NCBI GenBank assembly: GCA_004123355.1
Contig: SCHM01000002.1
Location: 3,879,569 to 3,943,568, forward strand
Length of the DNA: 64,000 bases
Direction of reading: 5' to 3'
Source: Amphirosellinia nigrospora
Taxonomy: Eukaryota; Ascomycota; Sordariomycetes; Xylariales; Xylariaceae
Of the stretch, positions 1 through 12,389 are shown one piece after another. The notes under the pieces are model-generated. The model was given only the letters and a program-made list of their open reading frames with translations. It did no database searches and had not been told where the DNA came from. Each line of letters opens with the position of its first letter. The first letter of the stretch is position 1. The position numbers were made by a program, and so were the translations under genes.

Positions 1-3000
1 TTAATAGCGTTTTAAGGGTAAAAATAACGTATTTTAGTATATATATTATTTAGCTTAAAAATTAGTAGGTGTTAAAGCTAAAAATAGTTGTTATGTTGTT
101 AAATTTTAAATTTTGTTTATTAGTAGATTTAAATTATTCGGTAAATAAATTATATTTTATATTACGCGAAATAGAATTTTTTAATTATATAATAAAAATA
201 TATTTTTTGATAACTATATTATTATAATAGCTTAAGCAATAACGTAGTTTAATAAATAGCTATAAATAGGTATAAAGTTTAATAACTTTATTAAAATTAA
301 ACTTTATTAATATTATAATAGTTTTTATATATAACTTTTTATATATAAATTTTAATTATATTGTTTTTAAGCCGATTTATATAATTATAATTATTAGAAT
401 ATTAAAAAAAGCGTACTTTTTACGTAGCTAAAATAAATAGTCCTATTAAAATATAGTTTTTATAACCTTTTTTATTTAATATAAATAAATAAGGTATTAT
501 AATAACGGCTTTTAATAAGCTAGTATATTTAATTTAATATAGTATGTTTTTTTTATTATGTTTAAAAATGTTTAATTTAAGTATTTATGCTATAATAGTT
601 TTATAAGCTTTTTTAAATATTATTTAGTTAATTATTGTAGTACTGGTATTTTACGTTTAAAATAAGTTTTTTATAGATTTTATTTTTTTTAATTTTGCTA
701 TTTAGTTAAAGTTTTATAACTAGGAATATTATTAGCTTTAGTAAGTATTGTTATTATTTAATTATTATTTGTTAGTTATATTATTATATTAAAAGCTTTA
801 ATAATTTACGAATATATAGGCTTATATTTAAAAAAAAAACATTAAATTATAGTAATAAAAAAAAAGTAAAAAAAGTATAACGTATATTAAGTTATAAGAG
901 TTATATTTAAACTATACGTAGTAAGTTAATAAACTTAATTTAAATAAAGCTAGCTAATATTTTAAAAAGGGATTTTTATAAAAGGACGTTAAAAAGTAGT
1001 ATATATATATAAAATAAAATTAATAAAAGCTATAAGACTTAAAAGTAGTATTATAGGCTAATGGGAAAAGTAGTAAAAATAATTTTTATTTACTATATAT
1101 ATTTATATATAAATTAAAGCTATTTATTAAGTAATGTTGCTAAAAATAAAGCTTAATAATATAAATAATAATAGAAAAGTTTAATAATATTAAATAAAAA
1201 TATAAATAAACTAATTACTATTTAAAATTTTATTTATTATTATTTATTTTTAAATAATAAGCTTTTTATTAATAATAATATATTAGTATATAATAAAGAC
1301 TTTGTTTTATAGCTTATAAAAATTAAATTATTATTTTATTATAAAACAATTTATTAATTATTATATTATAGTTATATTTAACCTAGCTATTTTTTACGTT
1401 TATAAAATACTTTGCTAAATAGTTCTTTATTATTATATTTATTTAATATATAAAATATACTAAAAAGTTTTTAATTTTTGCTTAGATTATTAGCTAAAAT
1501 AATTATTTTTTTTTTAAAACTAAAGTTTATAAATATATAACTAGATAAGTTTTTATTTTTTTATATTAGTTTAAATATAGTTATTTTTATAGTATTTATT
1601 ATTTTAGATAATATTTTAATATTTAGCCGGAAATTAAAATAAAGTTAGTTATATTTTTAGTAGCTACGATTAAAATCTAAGTAAAAGGATTTAGGATTTA
1701 TTATATGGTTTAATATATTAAGTAAAGTTAAAAAGCTGTAGATTTTATATAATAGTATTTTAAAGTAAGTTATATATTAATTATTTTTTTAGTTTTAACT
1801 AATAAAATAAAACGTTTTTTAAATAAAGCTATATAATATTGTTTTTAGGCTAGGATAGTAGTAATAATAAAGCCGATAATAACGATAATAATAAAACGAC
1901 GATAAAATAATAATAAAATAATTATAATGATAGAGTGTTAACCATAACGATAATAAGAAAAAGACGTAAAATTAACGACGTTAATATTATGCAAAAAGAA
2001 AATATTTAATTTTGTTTTTTAAACGAAAGTGTAGCGTTTAGGCGTTTATATAAGATTTAACGCTATTAAGGGATATAAAGCTTATAAGCCCGATAAAAAT
2101 ATATATTTTTATTTTTTATATAATATTATATTATTATTATTTATTTACGTAAAAGGTGTATAGTTATATAATTATTATAACCGTAATATTTTATATATAG
2201 TTTAACCGGTTTTAATAATAAATTAATAGTTTTTTTTATATATTAAAAGGTATTTATTTAGCTACTTTTTATATTTAAAATAAAATTTAGTTTTTTTAGC
2301 GCGTTTATATAAGCTTTAAAAACTTTATTTTCGAAATAAATATAGCAAGATTTTAAAATAATATTATTTTTAATTTTAATATATTTTATATATTATAGGA
2401 AATAAATAAAAATAAGAAATAAACTTTAAGTAAGTAATAAAGTAGCTATTATAATGTTTTATATAAAAACTAAAATCTTAATAATTATACGGCTTTTTTT
2501 TTTTTTTTTTTTTATATTTATAATTTTACGGAAGATATTTATAAAAAGCTAATAAAACTTTATAAACGTACTATTATTATCGATTATTTAGTATATTTAT
2601 TTATTTAGTATTTTTTTTGCTATTATATTTTTTAGCCCTAATATATTAAATAATATTTAATTATTTTTATTTATTATATAATTACGGTTTATTTTTTTTA
2701 ATAAAATATATTTAATATAGTTTTATTAATAATAATTGTTTATAAAGTTTAACTAATTAGTTAATAAAAATATTTTTAGCTTTTTTTTATATTATTTTTA
2801 AATAAAAAATTTATATAATAAAAAATATTAACTTTTAATAATATGTTTATTAATAATAAAACTATTATTTTAATATTATTATTTTTAACGTTATTGTTAT
2901 AAATATTATTTTTACTAAAATATTAGTATATTAAAAACAATAAAATATATTTTATTTATCGAAAAAATTATAATATATTTAATAAAATAAATAATTTAAC

Positions 3001-6000
3001 TAAAATTATTATAAATATATTTTAAAAAATAATATTTATTAAAATAATATTAAGAATTTTAAATATAAATATTATATTTATAGGACCTAGTATTAAATAA
3101 AAAGCTTTAGAAAAAAAAATATACTATTTTAAATAATAAATAAAAAAGTTATATAATAAATCTATAGCAATATTATAAAAAAAATATAAAATTAAAAACT
3201 AAAAAGTAAAAATAATTAAATTTTAGCTTTATTAAAAGCTTTTAATTTATAGTTTAAATATTTAATAAAATTAAAATCGTATAACTTTTTTAACGTATTA
3301 TAAAGCTAAATAGCCCGCTATAATTTAAATTACTTTTTTGCTATAGCTTTATTAACGTATAAATATATTATTAGATTATATTAGGCGCTACTAATAAATA
3401 AAATATTTAAAAAACTTTTAATATATAGTTAATCGATATAAAAAGTTTAAAAGCGTTATTTATTATAAATTAAATAATAAAAAAATAAAAATAGTTTAAA
3501 TATTAGTTAGTTTATACGGGTTTTAATTAGCTAAATATTTATATTTATATTTATATTTATAGTAAATAAAGAATTTAATAAAGCTATTAAATTTTTTAAA
3601 ACAGAAACAAGCGGCTAAATAATTATTTTTATATAAAAGCTAACTTATTAAAAATTAGAAATAGTAGCAATATAATATTTATAAAATAAAAAAATTATAT
3701 TAATAAAGCTTAAAATATTTAGCTTTATTATTAAATATTTTTATAAAATATTATTTTATTAGAACTAAAAATAGCTTTTAATAATATATACTAATTAGCG
3801 GGGTATAACGTTTTAAAGCTATTATAAAATAAAATAATAAATATAAAAAAATTTATATATTACTACTATTAAGTTTAGCTTATAAATAGTTTTAATATAA
3901 AATAACTAAAATAAAAATTAAACAAATTATTTAGTTAAAAAATAATTATATTATATATATAAACTAACATATATAAGTTATAAAAGCTTAATATTAAAAA
4001 GATTTTTTTAATATAAAAAAAGCTTAGTTTTTTTTTAAAATAATTTAGTTTAATTAAGCTTTTAAAGCGTAAAATATTAAACTAAATAGTAAAAAAAAGC
4101 GCGAAACAATAATTATATATACTCGAAAAATAAAAATAAATAATAGCTATTAAAAATATTAGCTTTAGCTTAAAATAAAAAAGCAAACTATTTATTATAG
4201 CGCTATTACTTAAGTATTAATTAAATACTATATAAGGATTAAAACTAGATTAAATAAAAAACTTTTATATATAGCTATATAGTTAAATAAAACTTATAGA
4301 AATAATTTTATTAGTTATTTATATAATAATAAATATTTATATTTATTTTTATAAAAATTATAATATAAAAACTATAATTATTATTTATTAGTTTTTATAT
4401 ATTTAAATAGGTTTTTTAAAATAAATATAAACTAAAAATTACTAACGAAATTAAGCGCGTAAAAAAAAGGATTTATTATTTTTTTGCTTTTTTGCTATTT
4501 TATAATAATAATTAAAAAGCTATATTACGTTTTATAATATTATAAAAACGCGTTTAATATGTTTTTTAAAGATAAGTTAAAATAATATAAACGTTTAAAA
4601 GTTATTAAGCTTTTAGCGCTAAATAATAATAATAGGCGTAAAAAAGCGCCGGCCTATTTATTGCTATTTTTATAGTTTTTCTTATAAAATACTATAGCTT
4701 TTTATATAAAAGCTAAATATAAAAATATTTAAATATATATATATAAACTAAAATTATTATATATATTTTTTTAGTAAATTATAAATAATAGCTAATAAAA
4801 AAATAGCTAAATAACGTTAGTATATACTATTATATATTGCTGCTTAAACTTATAAAAAATTAAAAAAATAGAACTAAATATTTATTATTTTTTTTTTTTT
4901 TGTTTAAAATCCGGTTTAAAAAAAACGCTTTTTTTTAGTTTATTTTTAGGACTTTTTCTTTTATTATATTTATTATTATAGAATTTATTAGCTTTATTGC
5001 TTTAATTATATTAAACTAGCTTATAGAACTAATTAAAACTTTTTTAAATAATATTTATTTATTTTTTTTAAAGCTTTTAAAGCGATTATTTATTTATTAA
5101 AAAAGTTAAATTATTTATAAGTATATATTCCGTTATTTATTTAAACTTAATATTAATAAAAATATTATAGTTTATAATAATAATTTTAAATAATTTTTTT
5201 TGCTTAAAAAAAGCAAATTTATAATAAAAATAAAAAGCTTAGTTTTTGGATTATTAATAGTATAGCTTTATTTATTACTATTAATTATGCTAACTAATAA
5301 TTTAGCTACGGAAACTTTTTATAGGTTTATTAAAATTAAGACTTAAAACGTATAAAATAAGCATTATAATTTTATTATTAAATAAACTGCGCTTAAGTTT
5401 AAAAATAATATATAGCTACTAGTTTTAATATGTTTAAAATAATATAAAAATAAAAACGTTTAATATAAAAACGTATTATTAAATAAATATTAAAAAAGCT
5501 ATATAGCTTAATTTTTTTATTATTATTATTATATTTAAAAAGTAATATATTATTATATATATAATATTGCTTATTAATAATTATAATAAATATATTTTTT
5601 TTTATATTTTGCCCGCGTTTTATTTATGTTTCGGTTATATTTTGTTATATTTTATTTATATTTAATATAATAAAGCGTTAAAGTTTTTAAACTAATTATA
5701 GTAGCTAAAAATAGTTTAATAGGTTAAGTTTAGTTAATTAATATGTTTTTACGAGTTATTATTTGATTTTATTTATATCGTTTAATATATTTAATAAATT
5801 AGCTGTTTAGTTTATTATTTAATTAATTATAGCTTAATAATAAAATAATCTTTTTATTTTTATTACGTTATTAATTATATTATATTTACTATAATAAAGC
5901 TTAAATAAAAGGCTTAAAATAAGTTTAAATTAACTAATAAATAATAATAGTTTAAAAGTATATAAAAATCTAATTTTTTTTTTAAAAACAAGATTTTATG

Positions 6001-6839
6001 CTTTTTAATGCTTAAAACTCTTTTTTTATTATTATCTATAACTAGCTATAAAACCTAGCTATAAAAGCTATATAAACCCTTAAAAACTCTTATAAAAACT
6101 TAGAAAGCTAATATTACCTTAATTATTTTTATAGGCTAAAACGTATTATATTATTATTGTAGCATTGTTTAAAATAACTTTAAGCCTTTTAAAGTATCAT
6201 AATATAAAACTGCACATTATATATAATATTATAAAAGTAAAACGTTATTAAGTTAAGCACTTAATTGCTTATAGTTAATTATACATATAAACTTATAACA
6301 AGGAGTTATACTTTAAAAGTTTATAAGGAAAAAGTTTTAAATTTAGCTATAAATTAAAGATATAAGCGAGGTTATATTAAAATTAAAATAAAAAGATTAA
6401 AGCTTTTTAAAAACCCCGAAAAAATTATTAGCTAAATTAAACTCTAAATTTAAATATTTAAATATAAACTTTAATTATATTTTGCTTTTTGTTAAACTAC
6501 TTTTAAATATAAGATTTTATTATATTTTTTCTTTATAGCTTTATAAATTTAAATAAAAACTTTTATAATTAGAGGCTAAATATCTCGGTGTTCGAGTTTA
6601 GCTTTAATATTATTTAAAACTTATTATAGCTTTATATAATTGTTTTGTTTTATAACGTAATATTTAGCAGATTTTAGTGGATTTAGTAGTATTATATAAT
6701 ACATTAAACTTAGACTTGCGTATATTTATAAGTAGTTTTATAGCTATTTTAGTTAAAAAGTTAAACTAATTTAACTTATAAATAGATATATTATTAAACG
6801 TTAGGCTTTTAGTCTTAAATATATTTTTTATATGCTTTT

Positions 6840-7540
6840 TAAGGCTATTTTCGTTAAACGTTTATTAAGTAGTATAACCTAGGTATAAATATTTTTCCGA
6901 GGTTTATATACGTTTTTTATATATTATTTAAAGTTTGTTTTACTAAATATTTATTAAGAAATATAATTTAAGTATATATATTTTTTTAAAATTATATACG
7001 TTTTTTATACTATTTAAAGCTTATTTTTAAACGTTTATTAAACAATATAACGTAAGTATAAATATTTTTTCCGAAGTTTATATATATTTTTATATATTTT
7101 TTAAAGTTTTTTTTGCTAAACATTTATTAAAAAGTATAACTTAAGTATAAATATTTTTTCTAAAGTTTATATATATTTTTATATATTATTTAAAATATAT
7201 TTTAGTAAATATTTATTAAAAAGTATAACTTAAATAGTTATACTTTTTCCGAAATTTATATATAGTTTTTATATAAGTTTTAAAGCTTGTTTTATTAAAC
7301 GTTTATTAAAAAATATAACCTAAGTAGTTATATTTTTTTAAAATCTATATATATTTTTATATATTTTCGAAGCTTAATTTATTAAACGTTTATTAATAAA
7401 TATAACCTAAGTATAAATACTTTTTCTAAGGTTTATATACGTTTTTTATATATTATTCGAGGCTTATTTTATTAAACGTTTATTAAAAAATATAATTTAA
7501 ATATATATACTTTTTTTAAAGTTTATAGTATATTTATAAA
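6840..7540. repeat. Degenerate tandem array, about 8 units of 84-90 bp
   Basis: A recurring core (TTTATTAA followed by a TATAAC-like and a TTTATATA-like segment) starts at 6861, 6950, 7034, 7123, 7212, 7302, 7389 and 7479, a spacing of 84-90 bases. Units differ by scattered substitutions and small length changes, many of the C/T or G/A type. It looks like an old minisatellite, or the subterminal repeat of a mobile element, that was later RIP-mutated. Confidence 0.8.
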
Positions 7541-9130
7541 TAGCGTTAAAATAAAACCGGAAAAAAAAGTCTTTTTTATATGTTTTATATATAAAAAAGC
7601 TTTTTATTTTTATATAATTACAATTATAATAAGCTTAAAGTAAATATTAAAAATAAAACTTTTAATTATAGCTTATATCCGGGTATAAAAACGGCCTAAG
7701 TTTTCCGTAGAAAATAAATAAATAAAATTATAGTTTATTTTTAAGCTTATTTAAACGCTATAAAATTTATAAAAATATAGTTATTTTTAATAAAAGCTAA
7801 ATAACGTTTATTTAAGCTTTTAGTTTTGCTAGTAATTTTTAGCTATTTAAATATTTATCTTTATTTTACTCGGACTTATAGTTATAATTAAAATTTATTA
7901 GGTTAAAAAAGTTTATATATTTTAATTAGTTATTTTTAATTAATTTTTTAAAGTTTTTTTTTTATAGTTTAAAACGAAATAATTTTAAAAAAAATATATT
8001 TAATTTTATAAAAACTTTAAAAAAATTTAAATATTAATATAGCTTTTTGTTTTTTTTTTAAAAAGCTAAACTTTTTTTTATTTTTTAAATAAAAACGCTA
8101 AAAAAATAATAAAAAAGTATTAATAATACTTACTTACGGATTTTACTAACTTTTTATATTATAGTTTTAATAAATATTATTAATAAATACTAAATTAAAA
8201 GTTATAATATAATAAAATTTATTAAAATTTTAACTAGGTTAAAATTTATTTAATTAAAATATTTATTAAAGCTAAATAATATTATAATATTATAGTTATA
8301 TTTTATATAAAACTATAAATAATAAGTATTTTTTAAACAAAATATAAAAAAGCTTAAAACTATTATTAATAATATATTTTACGTTTTATTAACGCTTTTT
8401 ATATTTTTTTCCTTTAAGTTATATATTATAAAAATTATTAGTTTTATAAAGTTAAAATTAAGTTTACTTAGTTTAAATTTTTAGCTTTTATTATATTTAT
8501 TTTTATAAGTTTTAAAAAAAATATTAGCTAAAATTAAAAGATTTTTTTATTTATATTTTATTTTTTAAAGCAAAAAATAGTATTTAAAAAAAATAAATAA
8601 AAAATATTTTTTTAAATAAACTTTTAATAATATATCGAATAAAAAATCTTTTTTTATTATATTATAAAATATTATAACTATTAAAAATATTATATAAAAA
8701 TTTTTTATAATTTATAAATAATAAAAATATAATAATAGTTTTATAACTATATAGTTTATATTAATAATTATTTTAATTAAAGCTAAAGTTAATAGTTTAT
8801 ATTATTAGCTTTTTATTTTATTTTAAAATATTAAACAATATATAGTTTTTGCTTACTTTTTAATATATTTAAATTTTTTAATTTTTAGTATTAACTATTA
8901 AATAAACTATTTTATATAATTTATAAAAAATTATTAATATATTAAAATAATATTATATTTATTAACGTATTAAATAATTATTAACGTTTTATATTATTTT
9001 TAATTAAATTATTTTATAAAAATATTATTATAAATAAAAAAATTATTAAGGCTTAATTTTTTTTTGCTTAATTTAAATAATTTTTAATAAATATTAAATT
9101 AATTTTTAAATAATAATTTAATTAATATTT

Positions 9131-9214
9131 TAGCTTAAAATAGTTTAATTTTAGCTTAAAATAGCTTAGTTTTAGCTTAAAATAGTTTAGCTTTAATTTA
9201 AAATAATTTAATTT
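9131..9214. repeat. 21-bp tandem repeat, 4 copies
   Basis: Units beginning TAGCTTAAAATAG start at 9131, 9152 and 9173. A more diverged copy (TAATTTAAAATAA) starts at 9194. The period is exactly 21 bases, and the differences are mainly C/T and G/A transitions, as expected if RIP acted after the repeat formed. Confidence 0.8.
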
Positions 9215-9960
9215 TTATAAGCCTAGTTTTTTTAAGCTTATTATAATATAATATTTCGAAAAAAAACTATAAATAGTTTTAAAGCTTATAAAAGCAGCAA
9301 GCTTATATATACGCTAAATATTATTTTTTTATTATTTAGAATATTATTATTATATAATTTATTTTTATAATATTTATAAAAACTTAAATAAAATTAGTTT
9401 TAAATTTTAGTTTTAATTTAGCGCTAGTTTATGTTTTTATTATATATAGCTTAACGTAATATAATAAATCGTAATTTAAATAAACAACTTTTTATAACGT
9501 TTTAAAAATATATATTTAGCTTTAAATTTTAAATAAAATATTACTATTATATTTAATAGCTAAAATTATATATTAACGTAAAAAATATAAACTTTTTTTT
9601 TTTAATTTAATAGTTTTTCGAATAGTTTTTTAATAAACGTTATTATAATAAGCTTTATTTTGGACTAAAATAATACGCCGGCGTAAAACTTTAGCTTAAA
9701 AATCGCCGGATAAATAGTATTTTTTATTTTTATCGAATTATCGAACTTTAGAAATTTTAGCCGTTTAAAGCCTTTATTAAAGCTATAATCCATAATTTAA
9801 TAATAGTTAAAAAAAGCAAAGCCTAATAATAAAAATAAAAAAAAATAAACTATATATAAGTTAATAAATAAGAGTATTATAAATAAATTAGTAAAAAAAA
9901 AAAAAAATTTTTATTAAAAAAAAAATAGTTATATATAAAAATAAAAAACCAAATTAAAAA

Positions 9961-10091
9961 ATATAATTGCTTTAATATTATAGTTAGTTAAAGCAGCTAA
10001 GCTTAAAATTAAGTTAGAAAATATAATTATTTTAATATTATAGTTAGCTAAAGCAACTAAGTTAAAAAATATAATTACTTTAATATTATAG
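9961..10091. repeat. Short direct repeat, 3 copies
   Basis: The motif ATATAATT, then a short variable stretch, then TTTAATATTATAGTT recurs at 9961, 10021 and 10069. The first two copies share about 45 bases, including the following TTAGYTAAAGCARCTAA-like part; the third is truncated. It lies inside the RIP-mutated block. Confidence 0.7.
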
Positions 10092-11239
10092 TTTTTATGT
10101 TCGAAATAGCCTTATATTTGTTTTTTAGCTTTATAGACCTTTATAAACTCGTATAACTACTTACTTGTTATTTTATTTAAATAAAATAACCCTTTAATTT
10201 CTATTTAATTATTTTTAAACTATCCAAAGTTTTTAAGTTTATATTCGCTATACTTATAATTTTATATTTTACTATATAAAAATTAAAATTAGTTTTATTT
10301 TTATAGTTTAGCGCTATTAAAACTAAATTATAGACGTATAATATAAACTAGCTATAATATTTACTACTATTTAATAATTAATAAAAACTATTTTTAGATC
10401 TACTTTAGTATTAATTAATAAATTATTATAATTATTTTAGCGAATAAAAACGTTATATATTTTTCTAAAATATTATATATTTTATACTTTTAGCGTAGTT
10501 ATTTTTATTATTATAGCTATAAAAGCTTTTATTATACCTAGGCATAAAATATTAAATTTTATTAAAATATATTTTATAATAATATTATATAGCAAATATA
10601 ACTAAAGTTTTATTATATAATATAGTTTAAACTAGTTTTAAAGCAATAATTTTAAGCTTTTAAATTATACTATAGATCGCCGGGGTAGCGTTAAATATAG
10701 TTATATTGCCGACGATTTTATACTAAATTTTTAAGTTTTTTTTAGTAAGCGTACCTAGTAGTATTACTAAATACTAGCTAGGTTCTTTTATAAAATTAAA
10801 TAATTATATAAATTATAGTTCGTATATATATTTTAAATAGAACTATTTTTAAGCCTTATTATAGTTATCGATATTTTTAATTAATAGTTATTAATAACTT
10901 ATTTAACTAATAGTTAAGCGAAATAAGTATTATTTATAAATAATATTAAACTAGTCGTATATTTAACGCGCCCTTGCTGTTTTTTTCGGTAGAAGTTTTA
11001 GCTTAAAAGGATTTTATAAAGCTTAAAAATAATAGTATTTATAAATAATATTTTAACTTAATACTTAAATTTTATAGCCTAGTAGTACTATAGTTTATTT
11101 AAATAAAAACTAAACATTTAATAGTTATTACGATTAAAATCCTTTTTTTTCCTTTTGAACTATATTATATAATTACCCCAGCTTATTATTAGCTAATATT
11201 GCCTTAGTATTTTTTTTAGCAAATTAATAAATAAAAAAA

Positions 11240-11390
11240 CATATAATAAATATCGTAAATTAAAACCTAGGTTTTATTTTAAACTAGATTATAATAAAAA
11301 AAGCTTAGCTTTATAGTAAAAAATATAAGCAAATATAACAAAAAAACATATAGCAAATATAATAAATTAAAACCTAGGTTTTAATTTTAT
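11240..11390. repeat. Direct repeat carrying an AACCTAGGTT palindrome
   Basis: Two related segments about 105 bases apart each contain the perfect palindrome AAAACCTAGGTTTT, at 11262-11275 and again within an 18-base palindrome at 11367-11384. Both are preceded by an ACATATA...AAATAT...TAAATT stretch. The pair sits at the right edge of the RIP block and may be what remains of an element end. Confidence 0.6.
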
Positions 11391-11443
11391 ACTAGAACAA
11401 AAAAAGTAAATATATAGCCAGCATATCATACAGCTAAATACAT

Positions 11444-11482
11444 AACTCACGAAACAAACTCACGAAACAAACTCACGAAACA
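11444..11482. repeat. 13-bp tandem triplicate at the AT-block edge
   Basis: AACTCACGAAACA occurs three times head to tail without mismatch. It lies exactly where base composition switches from the RIP-mutated block to ordinary sequence, and it is rich in the CpA that is missing to its left, so it was not RIP-mutated. Confidence 0.85.
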
Positions 11483-12389
11483 GTGTCTCTAGAGCTGAGA
11501 TCCTTCCGAAATAGGAAATCGTTAACTCCGGGGTTGGGCTGCTTAACAGATCATAGCACCCATCACAACAAAGAGAAAACCCCTGAAATAGGGTGAGCCA
11601 CAACCTCTAGCGGTCTCCAGGCTCAGTCGTCATTAGCTACGCATAAGCCCTGAATTCCGTTATACTCGAGCGAGAGTCCAACGATATCACAACGCGAAAA
11701 GGGACCACCAGTTATACATAGGCAGCTACGAAGGCCACCAGGTGTTCAGAAGAATGAACGCAGAGGATATCACAATAAACCTCATGCCCAGGACATGGAG
11801 CGATTACACCAATACTGAATTATGATGCGATTCATTCTGGTAAGTTGATAACTGGGAGTAAGACAGACTTAGGTGTTCGCATAACTAATCGCTCACGACA
11901 TGAAACCCTTATCTAGTCGGCAGATAACATAACCGAGCCACACACAGTGCATTCGCCATTCTACGTAAGTAGTGAACCAACACACAAAGGCACGAGATCA
12001 AATATATATAAAAAAGTGTTAATATCATCGAGTCATCATCATTAGCACACGCGTCTAGATACAATCAATCAAATCGTTCCGAATTACCCCGTCATCTCAT
12101 CCATTGACACATCTCTCATCCTCATCCATCCTCATCCACTTATTCCAAAATACACCATCTCATTCCACTCGGGCCGTAAACAAAAAGTTATTTCGTGTAA
12201 AAAGCTGCAAAACCCCACTACTCACTATGCAGCTGCGCAACTGAGCATGAACCCCCCGCCTTCAACCGCTTGTCGCTAATATGATACGAACCAATGAGGC
12301 GAATCGATTGAGCCTCATTAAGCATTTAAAAAATATCATGAAAGTCTTAGCTTCAACACCTTGAATATCAAGACAGTAGCGATGAGGTC
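11483..12389. other. Intergenic spacer
   Basis: Ordinary base composition with CpA present. There is no convincing open frame, tRNA or repeat beyond a CATCCTCATCCAT-like simple stretch near 12115. It probably includes the 3' flank of the leftward gene that ends at 12390. Confidence 0.5.

Larger units (their letters stand above)
1..11430. repeat. AT-rich block mutated by RIP, gene-free
   Basis: About 11.4 kb of extremely AT-rich sequence without any long open frame. CpA and its complement TpG are almost absent, while CpG, GpC, CpT and ApG remain; TpA is in large excess. For example, the first 60 bases and bases 121-180 contain no CA or TG, yet CG occurs in both. This is the footprint of repeat-induced point mutation, the premeiotic C-to-T process of Pezizomycotina that prefers CpA and acts on duplicated DNA. 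The block is therefore most likely a stack of inactivated transposable elements, but mutation has gone too far for me to name any element by eye. It contains several degenerate tandem arrays listed separately. No telomeric repeat is visible at its left end, so the window probably starts inside the block. Confidence 0.9.

Noticed and set aside
6840-10091. Regularly spaced repeats that could suggest a CRISPR-like array
   Set aside because: The units are contiguous degenerate tandems without unique spacers, in a RIP-mutated eukaryotic block. They are minisatellite-like.
1-11430. Possible mitochondrial insertion because of high AT content
   Set aside because: No mitochondrial gene is readable, and the CpA/TpG depletion with retained CpG fits RIP better.
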